From JAFHCF01 sp048497495 (GTDB lineage: Bacteria; Pseudomonadota; Alphaproteobacteria; Rhizobiales; Ancalomicrobiaceae): DNA of 40,122 nucleotides. The translations under genes were made by a program, and so were the position numbers. The stretch is from NCBI GenBank assembly GCA_048497495.1, contig JAFHCF010000254.1, forward strand, positions 1 through 40,122, given 5' to 3'. Positions 24,422 to 32,123 of the stretch are shown here, piece by piece. The number at the start of each line of letters is the position of its first letter. Position 1 is the first letter of the stretch. The notes under the pieces were generated by a model. It worked only from the letters and a program-made list of their open reading frames with translations. It was not told the DNA's origin and did no database searches.

Positions 24422-25192
24422 CTATTCGTGGAAGCGCTGGAGGAAGCCGCGCAGACGTTCGCTCTCGGGATGGACGAGGACTTCCTCCGGCGTCCCCTCG
24501 GCCGCCGTGACGCCCTGGTCGAAGAACAGCACGCGCCCGGCGACGTCGGCGGCGAAGGCCATCTCGTGGGTGACGATCGCCATGGTCATGCCGTTCTCGG
24601 CGAGGCGGCGGATGACGGCGAGCACTTCGCCGACCAGTTCCGGGTCGAGCGCGCTGGTGACCTCGTCGAGCAGCAGAACCTCGGGATGCATCGCCAGCGC
24701 CCGGGCGATCGCCACCCGTTGCTTCTGGCCGCCGGAGAGGTGGTTGGGATAGGTGTCGCGCTTGGCGGCGAGGCCGACTTGGGCGAGCAGGTCGTGCCCC
24801 TGTTCCTCCGCCTCCCGGCGCGATCGCTTCAACACGGTCACCGGCCCCTCGATGACGTTCTCGAGCGCCGTCTTGTGGGGAAACAGGTTGAAGTGCTGGA
24901 ACACCATGCCGACGTGGCGGCGCAGGGTGCCGACGCCGATGGTGGCGTCGGTGTCGCGGAAGGCGGCGCCGGTCGGCTGACCACGGAACCGCACCTCGCC
25001 GCCGGTCGGCGTCTCCAGCCGGTTGAGGCAGCGGATGAAGGTCGACTTGCCCGACCCCGAAGGCCCGATCAGCGCCACCACCTCGCCCCGCATCAAGGTG
25101 AGGTCGATGCCCTTGAGTACCTCCAGCAGGCCGTAGCTCTTGCGGATGCCGATCGCCTGGAGGATCGGATCGTTGGTCGCTGGTTTTTCCAT
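24422..25192 (-). CDS. Polar amino-acid ABC transporter ATPase
   Basis: A 256-residue ATPase of the GlnQ/HisP type. Walker A GPSGSGKST is at residues 43-51, the Q-loop MVFQHFNLFPHKTALENV follows, the signature LSGGQKQRVAIARAL starts at 152, and Walker B LLLDEVTSALDPELV starts near 173. It pairs with the permease gene just upstream and probably with the binding protein at 33209. Start at the ATG at 25192, with AGGA about 11 bases before it. Confidence 0.95.
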   Translation of the reverse strand: MEKPATNDPILQAIGIRKSYGLLEVLKGIDLTLMRGEVVALIGPSGSGKSTFIRCLNRLETPTGGEVRFRGQPTGAAFRDTDATIGVGTLRRHVGMVFQHFNLFPHKTALENVIEGPVTVLKRSRREAEEQGHDLLAQVGLAAKRDTYPNHLSGGQKQRVAIARALAMHPEVLLLDEVTSALDPELVGEVLAVIRRLAENGMTMAIVTHEMAFAADVAGRVLFFDQGVTAAEGTPEEVLVHPESERLRGFLQRFHE

Positions 25193-25257
25193 ACCTTGGG
25201 AGATCCTGTCCTGGTGCGTCTCGGAGGGAGGCGGAGGCCGGGGAGCGCGCGTCCCGA

Positions 25258-25923
25258 TCAGTCACTCACCTGAAGACGCCGCTCGATGTAGTCGGCCATC
25301 TGAGTCAAGGGCAGCAGCATGGCGATGTAGAGCAGCGCCATCACCGTGTAGGATTCCAGCGGTCGATAGGTCTGCCCGTTCACCACCGAGGCCATGTAGG
25401 CGAGATCGGCGACCGAGATCACCGACACCAGCGAGGTGTTCTTGAACTGGATGACCGACTGGTTGATGAAAGACGGCAGCATCCGCTTGAACGCCTGCGG
25501 CAGGATGATCCGCCGCAGCGACTGCGCCCGGCTCATGCCGATCGCCGAGGCGGCCTCCCGCTGTCCGCGATCGATCGAGACGATGCCGGAGCGGAAGATC
25601 TCCGAATAGAAGGCGCCGACATAGAGCGACAGCGTCAGCATCGCCGCCACCCGGTTGTCGATCGAGCCGCCGACCAGGAGCGGCAGGGCGTAATAGACCC
25701 ACAGGAGCTGCACCAGCAGCGGGGTGCAGCGGAACAGTTCCTGATAGACCCGGGCGAGCAGGCCGAGGATCGTCCACGACGACAGCCGCGCCGCGCAGGT
25801 GACCGCTCCGAAGCCGATGCCGAGCGCGATCGAGCCGAAGGTGTAGACGACGCTGTACCACAGCCCCCACAGGAAGAGGTCGAAGTACTGGGCGACGGTG
25901 TGGAAGTCCCACTGATACGTCAT
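25258..25923 (-). CDS. Polar amino-acid ABC transporter permease
   Basis: A 221-residue inner-membrane permease of the HisMQ family with about five helices. The coupling motif is REAASAIGMSRAQSLRRIILPQAFKRMLPSFINQ. Only one permease gene is present, so it probably forms a homodimer, as in GlnP-type systems. The ATG at 25923 overlaps the stop of the small ORF upstream as ATGA; a longer frame that reaches position 26097 has no support. The import substrate should be the compound broken down by the operon. Confidence 0.93.
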   Translation of the reverse strand: MTYQWDFHTVAQYFDLFLWGLWYSVVYTFGSIALGIGFGAVTCAARLSSWTILGLLARVYQELFRCTPLLVQLLWVYYALPLLVGGSIDNRVAAMLTLSLYVGAFYSEIFRSGIVSIDRGQREAASAIGMSRAQSLRRIILPQAFKRMLPSFINQSVIQFKNTSLVSVISVADLAYMASVVNGQTYRPLESYTVMALLYIAMLLPLTQMADYIERRLQVSD

Positions 25924-26102
25924 GCGCTGGCTCCACCCCGAGAGATCGTGCGTCCACCGCCGTCGCGGTGCGGGACGGACACCGCGATCCGGCCATCTTG
26001 GGTCGCGCCGCCCGAGCCGGCAATGCAAAGCTCCGCGTCGGGCTTGTCGGCATTCTTGAAAGCCCGCCCGATCGCGCCCATCGCCGGCGCCCGCCACCTC
26101 AT
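25920..26102 (-). CDS. Small ORF of 60 residues, function unknown
   Basis: An open frame starts with ATG overlapping the stop of the dapA-like gene (ATGA) and ends with a stop overlapping the permease start (ATGA). The product is a 60-residue basic, glycine-rich protein, MRWRAPAMGAIG at the start, with no signal peptide, no membrane helix and one cysteine. I do not recognise it. Coupling at both ends is the signature of a genuine gene in this operon, but a long stop-free stretch in GC-rich DNA could arise by chance. Confidence 0.4.
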   Translation of the reverse strand: MRWRAPAMGAIGRAFKNADKPDAELCIAGSGGATQDGRIAVSVPHRDGGGRTISRGGASA

Positions 26103-27031
26103 GCCGCGACCCCCGTCGCGCCGAGCCCGAGACGGCGTCGCAGCACGTCGGCGATCCGGGTCCTGGACGGGCCCGACACCGGCACCATCGGCAGCCGCAT
26201 CTCCGGCCCGATCAGCCCGGCGAGCTCGAGCGCCGCCTTCACCGGACCGGGGTTGGATTCCACGAACATCACCTCGGCGAGTTCGGCGAGGCTCTCGTGC
26301 ATGGCGAGCGCGCCGGCCCGGTCGCCGGCGTGCCAGGCGGCGACCAGCGCCACCATCTCCGCCGGCGCCACGTTGGCGACGACGCTGGTGACGCCGACGG
26401 CGCCGACCGAAAGGAACGGCAGGGTCAGCCCGTCGTCGCCGGAATGGATGATCAGGTCGTCGCCGCAAGTCCCGCGCAGCCGGGTGACCCGCTCCACCGA
26501 ACCGCCGGCCTCCTTGATCGCCACGACGTTGGCGTGGCGTTCGCGAAGCCGGGCGCAGGTGTCGACGGCGATCTCGACGCCGCAGCGCCCCGGCACCGAA
26601 TAGAGCATGATCGGCAGTCCGGTCGCCGCGGCGGCCGCGTCGTAATGGGCGACGAGTCCGGCCTGCGACGGCTTGTTGTAGTAGGGCGTGACGATCAGGA
26701 GCCCGTCTGCGCCGGCCTTCTCCGCCGCCCGGATCTTGGCGATCGTCCTCGCCGTGTCGTTGGCGCCGGCGCCGGCGATCCCCAGGGCGCGGCCGCGGGC
26801 GAGCCGCACGGTGCGCGCGATCAGCGCCTCGGCTTCCGCCTCCCCGAGCGTGGCGGCCTCGCCGGTGGTGCCGACCGGCACCAGCCCGGCGACCCCGGCG
26901 GCGATCTGGCGTTCCACCAGCGCGTCGAAGGCGGCGTGGTCGACGGCGCCGTTCGAAAACGGCGTGACCAGGGCGGTGAAGACGCCGCGATGGCGGTCGC
27001 GGAAAGTGGCCGAGTTCGTCGTGTCGGTCAT
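26099..27031 (-). CDS. DapA-like aldolase/lyase (dihydrodipicolinate synthase family)
   Basis: A 310-residue (beta/alpha)8-barrel lyase that works through a pyruvate-type Schiff base. The Schiff-base lysine is in VAIKEAGGS (Lys173); VGTTGEAATL (Thr55, Thr56), TPYYNKPS (Tyr118), and LYSVPGR (Tyr144, Arg149) match the DapA catalytic set. It could therefore make or break 4-hydroxy-tetrahydrodipicolinate-like compounds, or act as a deaminating dehydratase such as LhpC of hydroxyproline breakdown. The operon is catabolic by context, so housekeeping lysine synthesis is less likely. It starts 5 bases after the dapB-like stop. Confidence 0.9.
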   Translation of the reverse strand: MTDTTNSATFRDRHRGVFTALVTPFSNGAVDHAAFDALVERQIAAGVAGLVPVGTTGEAATLGEAEAEALIARTVRLARGRALGIAGAGANDTARTIAKIRAAEKAGADGLLIVTPYYNKPSQAGLVAHYDAAAAATGLPIMLYSVPGRCGVEIAVDTCARLRERHANVVAIKEAGGSVERVTRLRGTCGDDLIIHSGDDGLTLPFLSVGAVGVTSVVANVAPAEMVALVAAWHAGDRAGALAMHESLAELAEVMFVESNPGPVKAALELAGLIGPEMRLPMVPVSGPSRTRIADVLRRRLGLGATGVAA

Positions 27032-27035
27032 CGGT

Positions 27036-27782
27036 TCAGTCCTGACTGGAGGGTTCGGTGGGCGGGACGCGGTCGGCCCGGCGGGCGCGCGCGACCAGGC
27101 GGCGCGCCCCGGCGATGGCGCCTTCGGCATAGGCCGAGGGCGTCGCGACCGTATGGGTGAAGGCGGTCGAGGCGACCCCGGCCTCGAAGCGGACCTCGGT
27201 GATGCCGACCACCTCGCCTTCCCGGCGCACCAGGATCGACACGGGGCCGAGATCGACCCCGCCCGCCTCGGCGCGCGCCCGGCGCAGCAGCTCGGCCAGC
27301 CGCTTCGAGGTGCCCGACGGATCGGTCTTCTTGCGCAGGTGATAGGTCTCCATCACCGTCGGTTCAGCCCCCGGCAAGGCCCGGGCGAAGCCGACCACGG
27401 CGGCCTCGAAGGCGTCGTAGCCGAGCGCGAAGTTCGCCACGATCTCGACCGGCCGAAGCCGCGACCAGCGTTCGAGTTCGGCCGCTTGGGTCCCGTCGAA
27501 ACCGGTGGTGCCGACCACCACCGGCAACCGCTCGGCGCCGATCGACTCCTGGAGGGCCAGCGACGCCGCCGGGGTCGAGAAGTCGATGATCACGTCGCAG
27601 TGACAGTTCATCGTGGGGTCGACCGGCCGATATTCGAGACTGCCGCCGGCGACCGGCCGGCCGATCAGCTTCGACGTCGGCGACACCAGCGCCGCCGCCA
27701 GTTCCAGTCCGGGGTCGGCGAGGATCGCCTCGACCAACCGCACGCCGATCCGGCCGGACGCGCCGTGAACACCGATCCGCAT
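27036..27782 (-). CDS. DapB-like reductase with altered active site
   Basis: A 248-residue Rossmann-fold protein of the dihydrodipicolinate reductase family. NAD(P) binding is shown by IGVHGASGRIGVRL (residues 3-16); VVVGTTGFD, NFALGYDAF and DPSGTSKRL are family blocks. In the catalytic loop ETYHLRKKTDPSGT (145-158) the residue matching E. coli His159 is Tyr147, while Lys151 matches the catalytic Lys163; the GEHTV region is also altered. This argues for a changed substrate or direction. GAGGAGG seven bases before the ATG decides the start. It lies between the aldehyde dehydrogenase and the DapA-like gene. Confidence 0.85.
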   Translation of the reverse strand: MRIGVHGASGRIGVRLVEAILADPGLELAAALVSPTSKLIGRPVAGGSLEYRPVDPTMNCHCDVIIDFSTPAASLALQESIGAERLPVVVGTTGFDGTQAAELERWSRLRPVEIVANFALGYDAFEAAVVGFARALPGAEPTVMETYHLRKKTDPSGTSKRLAELLRRARAEAGGVDLGPVSILVRREGEVVGITEVRFEAGVASTAFTHTVATPSAYAEGAIAGARRLVARARRADRVPPTEPSSQD

Positions 27783-27799
27783 CGTCCATCCTCCTCGCG

Positions 27800-29197
27800 T
27801 CAATCGATGACGACCTTGGTCTCCGACATCTCGCGCATGGTGATCCGCACCCCCTCGCGGCCAAGGCCGGAGCGCTTGACGCCGCCGAAGGGGACATGCT
27901 CGGCGCGGAAGTCCGGGCCTTCGTTGATCATCACCCCGCCGACGACGAGGTCGCGGCCGAAGGCGCGGATCAGCTCGTGGTCGTTGGTGAAGACGCCGGC
28001 CTGGAGCCCGTAGCCGCCGGCGTTGACTTCCGCGATGGCCGCGTGGGGATCGGTGAAGCGGCGCACCGCGATCACCGGCCCGAAGGTCTCCTCGGCGATC
28101 ACCGGCGCGTCGAGCGCGACGTCGGCGATCACCGTCGGCGCCATCAGCGTGCCGTCGGCCCCGCCGCCGGCGAGGAGGCGGGCGCCGCCGGCGAGCGTCG
28201 AGGCGATCCGCGTGGTGACGAGATCGACCGCCGCCCGATCGATCACCGGCCCCATCTGGGTGTCGGGGGAGGCCGGATCGCCGACCCGGTGGGCCGCCAC
28301 CTCGGGCAGCAGCCGGTCGAGGAAGGCCTCGGCGATGTCGTCGTGGAGATAGAGCTTCTTCACCGCCGCGCAGCTCTGCCCGGCGATCTCGAAGCGATGG
28401 GCGATGGTGGTGGCGACGGCGCGGTCGAGATCGGCGTCGGCCAGCACGAACAGCGGATCGTTGCCGCCGAGTTCCATCAGGCAGCGGATCAATCCGCTGG
28501 CGTTCTTCAGGGCGAGGCCCGCCGCCGGGCCGCCGGTGAAGCTCAGGAGATCGATCGGCGAGCGCGCCAGGGCCATCGCCGTCTCCGCCGCGCCGTGGAC
28601 CACCTGGAACAGGTGATCGGGCCAGCCGGCGCGCGCCGCCAGTTCGGCGAGCCGGGCGGCGGCCAGCGGCGCCTTGGGCGAGGGCTTGGCCACCACGGCG
28701 TTGCCGGCGGCGATCGCCGGCCCGAGTTTGTGGCAGAGCAGGTTGAGCGGGTAGTTGAACGGCGTGATCGCCCCGACCACCCCCACCGGCTGCCACACCA
28801 CGGTGGCGAGACGATCGGCGCCGCCCGAGACGATGGCACAGTGGAGCACCTCGCCGTCGAGGAAGGTCGCGGCGTCGCCCGACAGCCGCAGCGTGTTGCC
28901 GGCGCGGCGAACCTCGTTGCGCGCCTCGGTGATGGTCTTGCCGACCTCGCGGCGGATGATCTGGGCGAGCGCCTCGGCGTCGCGGGCGATCTCCGCCGCC
29001 AGCGCCTCGAGCAGGGCGCGGCGCACCGCCGGCGTCGAGCGGCGGAAGTCCGCCTGCGCCCGTTTGGCCCTCGAGACGGCGGCGGCGACGTCGGCCGCGT
29101 CGCTGAACCCGACCTCGCCGACCGGCGAGCCGTCGAAGGGATTGGTGACCACGAAGCCGGTGGCGGCGGGCGGGGTGGCGCGTCGGGGAAGAGCCAT
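27800..29197 (-). CDS. NAD(P)-dependent (semi)aldehyde dehydrogenase
   Basis: A 465-residue aldehyde dehydrogenase. The catalytic cysteine is in AGQSCAAVK, the general-base glutamate in LMELGGNDP, and the cofactor region in VGAITPFNYPLNL and KPSPKAPLAA; FGGVKRSGLGREG closes the family pattern. Length and motifs resemble lactaldehyde, phosphonoacetaldehyde and ketoglutarate-semialdehyde enzymes. In this operon a semialdehyde released by the lyase or dehydrogenase steps is the likely substrate. The ATG at 29197 has GAGG five bases upstream. It is 10 bases downstream of the flavoprotein gene. Confidence 0.92.
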   Translation of the reverse strand: MALPRRATPPAATGFVVTNPFDGSPVGEVGFSDAADVAAAVSRAKRAQADFRRSTPAVRRALLEALAAEIARDAEALAQIIRREVGKTITEARNEVRRAGNTLRLSGDAATFLDGEVLHCAIVSGGADRLATVVWQPVGVVGAITPFNYPLNLLCHKLGPAIAAGNAVVAKPSPKAPLAAARLAELAARAGWPDHLFQVVHGAAETAMALARSPIDLLSFTGGPAAGLALKNASGLIRCLMELGGNDPLFVLADADLDRAVATTIAHRFEIAGQSCAAVKKLYLHDDIAEAFLDRLLPEVAAHRVGDPASPDTQMGPVIDRAAVDLVTTRIASTLAGGARLLAGGGADGTLMAPTVIADVALDAPVIAEETFGPVIAVRRFTDPHAAIAEVNAGGYGLQAGVFTNDHELIRAFGRDLVVGGVMINEGPDFRAEHVPFGGVKRSGLGREGVRITMREMSETKVVID

Positions 29198-29207
29198 GGG
29201 AACCTCG

Positions 29208-30545
29208 TCAGCAGTCGGATGAAGGATCGGGAGGCGCCGCGAGCGCGGCGATCGATACGGGGCGGATCGGCCAGCGACGGCCGGTCAGGTCGCGCGCCGT
29301 CGGCGGCGCGACCTCGGGGGCGAGGCGGGCGGCGGCCTCCGCCACCCAATGGGCGCAGAAGCGGCCCTGACAGGCCCCCATGGCGAAACGTCCGTTGTGC
29401 TTGATCTCGCGACCCGACAACCCATCCGAGCCCGAGACCAGGGCGCGCAGGTCGCCCACCGTTCGGCCCTCGCAGCGGCACAGCACCGTGTCGGGGGGAA
29501 GCGCCTCGATCGGCTCGTCGGGTACGGCGGGCGCGAACATCCGCGCCAGGATCGCCTGGGCGCGCCGCTCGCGGTCGACCGCCGCGGCGGCGCTGCTCCG
29601 GTCGGCCGGGACGCCCGAGAGCACCGCCACGACGCGATCGGCGGCGTCGCATCCGTCGGCTTCCGCCGCCACCACGCCGAGCACCTCGCGGCAGTCGCCG
29701 GCATGGACCACGAAGGGTCCGCCGTCGCCGGCCTCGTGCGGCGCCGGCAGGCCGAAATCGTTGGGCCGAATGCCGTCGTGCAGGGCGATGCGGTCGACCC
29801 GCACCTCCTCGATGCGCCCTCGCCGGTCGCGGATCGTCGCGACGAAGCCGTCGCCGTCCACGTCGATGCGGGTCAATCGGGTCGCGAGCCGCCACCGTAC
29901 CCCGGCCAGCAGCAGCCGGCCGACGTGGTCGAGCGCCTCTGCGATGTAACGCGGATGGGCGAGCAGGCCGAGGCCGGCGAGCCCGTGGCGGAAGGGATCG
30001 GCGGCTTCCAACACCGCCACCGGCGGATTGCCGGCCCGCGCCATCTGAGCGCCGAGCGCCACCGTCAGCGGGCCGTTGCCGGCGATCAGCACCCGACCGC
30101 GTGGCGCCCGCCCGGTCTCCTTCATCATCACCTGGAGGCCGCCGGCGGTGGTGACCCCGGGCAGGTGCCAGCCGGGCCGCGGCCGCACGCTCTCCACCGC
30201 CCCGACTGCCGAGACCACGGCGCGCGCCCGCATCCGCTCGACCCGTCCGCTCGCCCGGTCCTCGATCATCAGGACGCCGTCGCCGTCGAGCCCGAGGAAG
30301 GCGCAGCGGGTGCGGATCACGACGCTGCTCGCCGCGACCTCGTCGCGGAGGCGGCGCCACCGCGCCGTGGCGCTCGCGGGCAGTGGTAGCGGCGTCGCCT
30401 CGCCGGCGGGCTGGCGATGATAGGCGCCGCCGAGATCCGGGCGCTGTTCGACGAGGACGACCGCATGGCCCCGCGCGGCGATGCGCGCCGCCGCCACCAG
30501 GCCGGCCGGGCCGCCGCCGACGACGAGAACGTCGGGATCGCTCAT
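29208..30545 (-). CDS. Amino-acid/opine dehydrogenase subunit, FAD and [2Fe-2S] (HcnB/OoxA/LhpE type)
   Basis: A 445-residue flavoprotein resembling subunits of hydrogen cyanide synthase, octopine oxidase and D-hydroxyproline dehydrogenase. Two dinucleotide-binding folds are visible: VLVVGGGPAGL at the N-terminus and VLIAGNGPL near residue 152. A BFD-like [2Fe-2S] domain near the C-terminus holds Cys356, Cys358, Cys392 and Cys397 (CRCEG ... GACQGRFC). The ATG at 30545 overlaps the ferredoxin-like gene stop as ATGA. With the next two genes it forms a three-subunit dehydrogenase that passes electrons to the respiratory chain. Confidence 0.92.
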   Translation of the reverse strand: MSDPDVLVVGGGPAGLVAAARIAARGHAVVLVEQRPDLGGAYHRQPAGEATPLPLPASATARWRRLRDEVAASSVVIRTRCAFLGLDGDGVLMIEDRASGRVERMRARAVVSAVGAVESVRPRPGWHLPGVTTAGGLQVMMKETGRAPRGRVLIAGNGPLTVALGAQMARAGNPPVAVLEAADPFRHGLAGLGLLAHPRYIAEALDHVGRLLLAGVRWRLATRLTRIDVDGDGFVATIRDRRGRIEEVRVDRIALHDGIRPNDFGLPAPHEAGDGGPFVVHAGDCREVLGVVAAEADGCDAADRVVAVLSGVPADRSSAAAAVDRERRAQAILARMFAPAVPDEPIEALPPDTVLCRCEGRTVGDLRALVSGSDGLSGREIKHNGRFAMGACQGRFCAHWVAEAAARLAPEVAPPTARDLTGRRWPIRPVSIAALAAPPDPSSDC

Positions 30546-30793
30546 GGCGCGCCCTCCATCGACTGAACCACGGCGCCCTCGGCGGCCGGCGTCAGACAGG
30601 CTTCGACCACCCGGCCGTCGAGCCGGACGAGGCAGCACTGGCAGGCGCCGGTGCCGCAGAAGTAGCGGGTCGCCCCGCCGAGCCCGTCGTCGCCGAGGCG
30701 ACGGACGTCGGCCGCCTCCAGGGCGGCGGCGATGGTCTCGCCGGGGCGGAAGGGGATCGCCCGGCCGTTCCACAGGAAATGGGCGTCGCTCAT
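30542..30793 (-). CDS. Small [2Fe-2S] subunit of the amino-acid dehydrogenase (LhpF/HcnA type)
   Basis: An 83-residue plant-type ferredoxin-like protein. Cys46, Cys51, Cys54 and Cys66 have the C-x4-C-x2-C-x11-C spacing of a [2Fe-2S] site (FCGTGACQCC). It begins MSDAHFLWNGRAIPF, like small subunits of sarcosine oxidase-like and hydroxyproline dehydrogenase complexes. It overlaps both neighbours as ATGA, which supports equal expression of the three subunits. Confidence 0.93.
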   Translation of the reverse strand: MSDAHFLWNGRAIPFRPGETIAAALEAADVRRLGDDGLGGATRYFCGTGACQCCLVRLDGRVVEACLTPAAEGAVVQSMEGAP

Positions 30794-31980
30794 GCCGAGG
30801 CCTCCCCCTTGGCGAAACGGTCCGGGGCGAAGGGCGCGACGTCGATCCCCGGCGCCTCGCCGAGGACCATTCGGGCGATCGTCCGCCCGGTGATCGGGCC
30901 GAGGCAGATGCCGTCGCCCTCGAAGCCGGTGGCGACGAAGAGATTGTCGGCGTCGGGCGCGGCCCCGATCAGCGGCAGCCCGTCGACGACCGCCGTGCGC
31001 ACCCCGACGAAGGCCCGCAGCAGGCGCACGTCGGCGAGCCCCGGCAGAAGCCCGAGAGCGTCGCCGAGCACCCGCGACACCGCCTCGTGATCGTTGTCGC
31101 GACGCGCGTCGCCGTCCTCGCGGGTGCCGCCGATCAGGAACTGACCGGTGCGCAGCGGATCGATCACCAGGCCATAGCCGCGATCGACCGCCGTCGCGGC
31201 GGTGCGCGGCCGGCTCTTGGTCATCAGATAGCGGCACGACATGATCGCCCCCGGCAGGGCGGCATTGAGGGCGGGCGCCCGTTCGGTCACCAAGAGCTGG
31301 CCCTTGCGCGGCCGCAGCACGCCGGCGAGGCCGAGCAGATCCGCCGATCCGCCGCCGGCGGCGACGACCACCGCGTCGGCCTCGATCAGCCCGCGATCGG
31401 TGTGGACGCCGACCACCCGATCGCCGCCGACCGAACGCGCCAGTCCGAGGACGCGGCAATCGCGCTCGACCGCGACCTTGCCGGCCGAAAGAAAGCGCCG
31501 CACCAGGGCGTAGCCGATGGCGTGGCCCTCGTCGCGCACCTCGATGCCGGCCCGCGCCGCACCGGAGAGCACCGGGACCAGGCCGTGCAGGCGGTCGCGC
31601 GCCAGCCGATCGATCGCGATGCCGGCCTCGGCCAGCACGGCGCCGTGGCGGTCGAGCACCTCGACCTCGTCGTCGGTCATGGCGATCAGGAAGGTCGAGC
31701 GCGGGGTGAAGAGATCGGCGAGCAGCCCCTCGGCGGCGAGCCGGCGATAGAGTTCGATCCCGGCGAGCGCCGCGGTCATCATCGGGCCGGCGCGTTTGGA
31801 GGCGACCGACACGGCGCCGTCGGCGGCGCCGGTCGCCTGGGCTGCGGGGGCGCCCGCCTCGACGAGACGGACGGTGACGCCGGCCCGGCCGAGGAAGTAA
31901 GCTGGCGCGGCGCCGACGATGCCGGCGCCGACGATCACCACCGAAGAGGGTCTGGAGGACGCCGACACGTTTGATTGCAC
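30790..31980 (-). CDS. FAD-dependent D-amino/imino-acid oxidoreductase subunit (DadA/LhpB type)
   Basis: A 396-residue flavoprotein of the DAO family, the catalytic subunit that oxidises the amine. FAD binding is shown by VVIVGAGIVGAAPAYFLGRAGV from residue 14; GVRTAVVDGLPLIGAAP and ATGFEGDGICLGPITGR are the usual C-terminal blocks. The start is doubtful: GTG at 31980 leaves a short lead-in to the fold, GTG at 31968 is possible, and an ATG at 32109 is unlikely because it would consume the promoter facing the LysR gene. It is the first gene of the operon. The substrate may be a D-amino acid, cyclic imino acid or opine. Confidence 0.88.
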   Translation of the reverse strand: MQSNVSASSRPSSVVIVGAGIVGAAPAYFLGRAGVTVRLVEAGAPAAQATGAADGAVSVASKRAGPMMTAALAGIELYRRLAAEGLLADLFTPRSTFLIAMTDDEVEVLDRHGAVLAEAGIAIDRLARDRLHGLVPVLSGAARAGIEVRDEGHAIGYALVRRFLSAGKVAVERDCRVLGLARSVGGDRVVGVHTDRGLIEADAVVVAAGGGSADLLGLAGVLRPRKGQLLVTERAPALNAALPGAIMSCRYLMTKSRPRTAATAVDRGYGLVIDPLRTGQFLIGGTREDGDARRDNDHEAVSRVLGDALGLLPGLADVRLLRAFVGVRTAVVDGLPLIGAAPDADNLFVATGFEGDGICLGPITGRTIARMVLGEAPGIDVAPFAPDRFAKGEASA

Positions 31981-32030
31981 CCGAGGTTTCGTTGCTCGGG
32001 TCGGAGTGTCGGGGCCGTCGGCCCTTTCGT

Positions 32031-32073
32031 CGATACAAGAACACGGGGACCGCTCCTCATGATTTTTGTATCG
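32031..32073. promoter_or_regulatory. Inverted repeat in the lysR-operon divergent promoter
   Basis: CGATACAA (32031-32038) and its exact complement TTGTATCG (32066-32073) flank 27 bases between the flavoprotein operon and the divergent LysR gene. LysR proteins bind spaced sites in exactly such gaps, so this may be the recognition and activation site pair. The arms are perfect over 8 bases; binding is inferred. Confidence 0.45.
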
Positions 32074-32123
32074 CGACCGATCTCGGCTCCGCCTAGGAAA
32101 CGCCAGCAAAGAAGAGCCGACCG

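Noticed and set aside
25920..26468. A possible proline racemase/epimerase gene that would complete a hydroxyproline pathway
   Set aside because: The frame upstream of the 60-residue ORF is the shadow of the dapA-like gene, and neither part shows the cysteine motifs of proline racemases.
27800..29197. Aldehyde dehydrogenase as phosphonoacetaldehyde dehydrogenase PhnY
   Set aside because: Motifs are compatible with several semialdehyde dehydrogenases, and the gene is embedded in the amino-acid operon 9 kb from the phn genes, with no phnA or phnW nearby.
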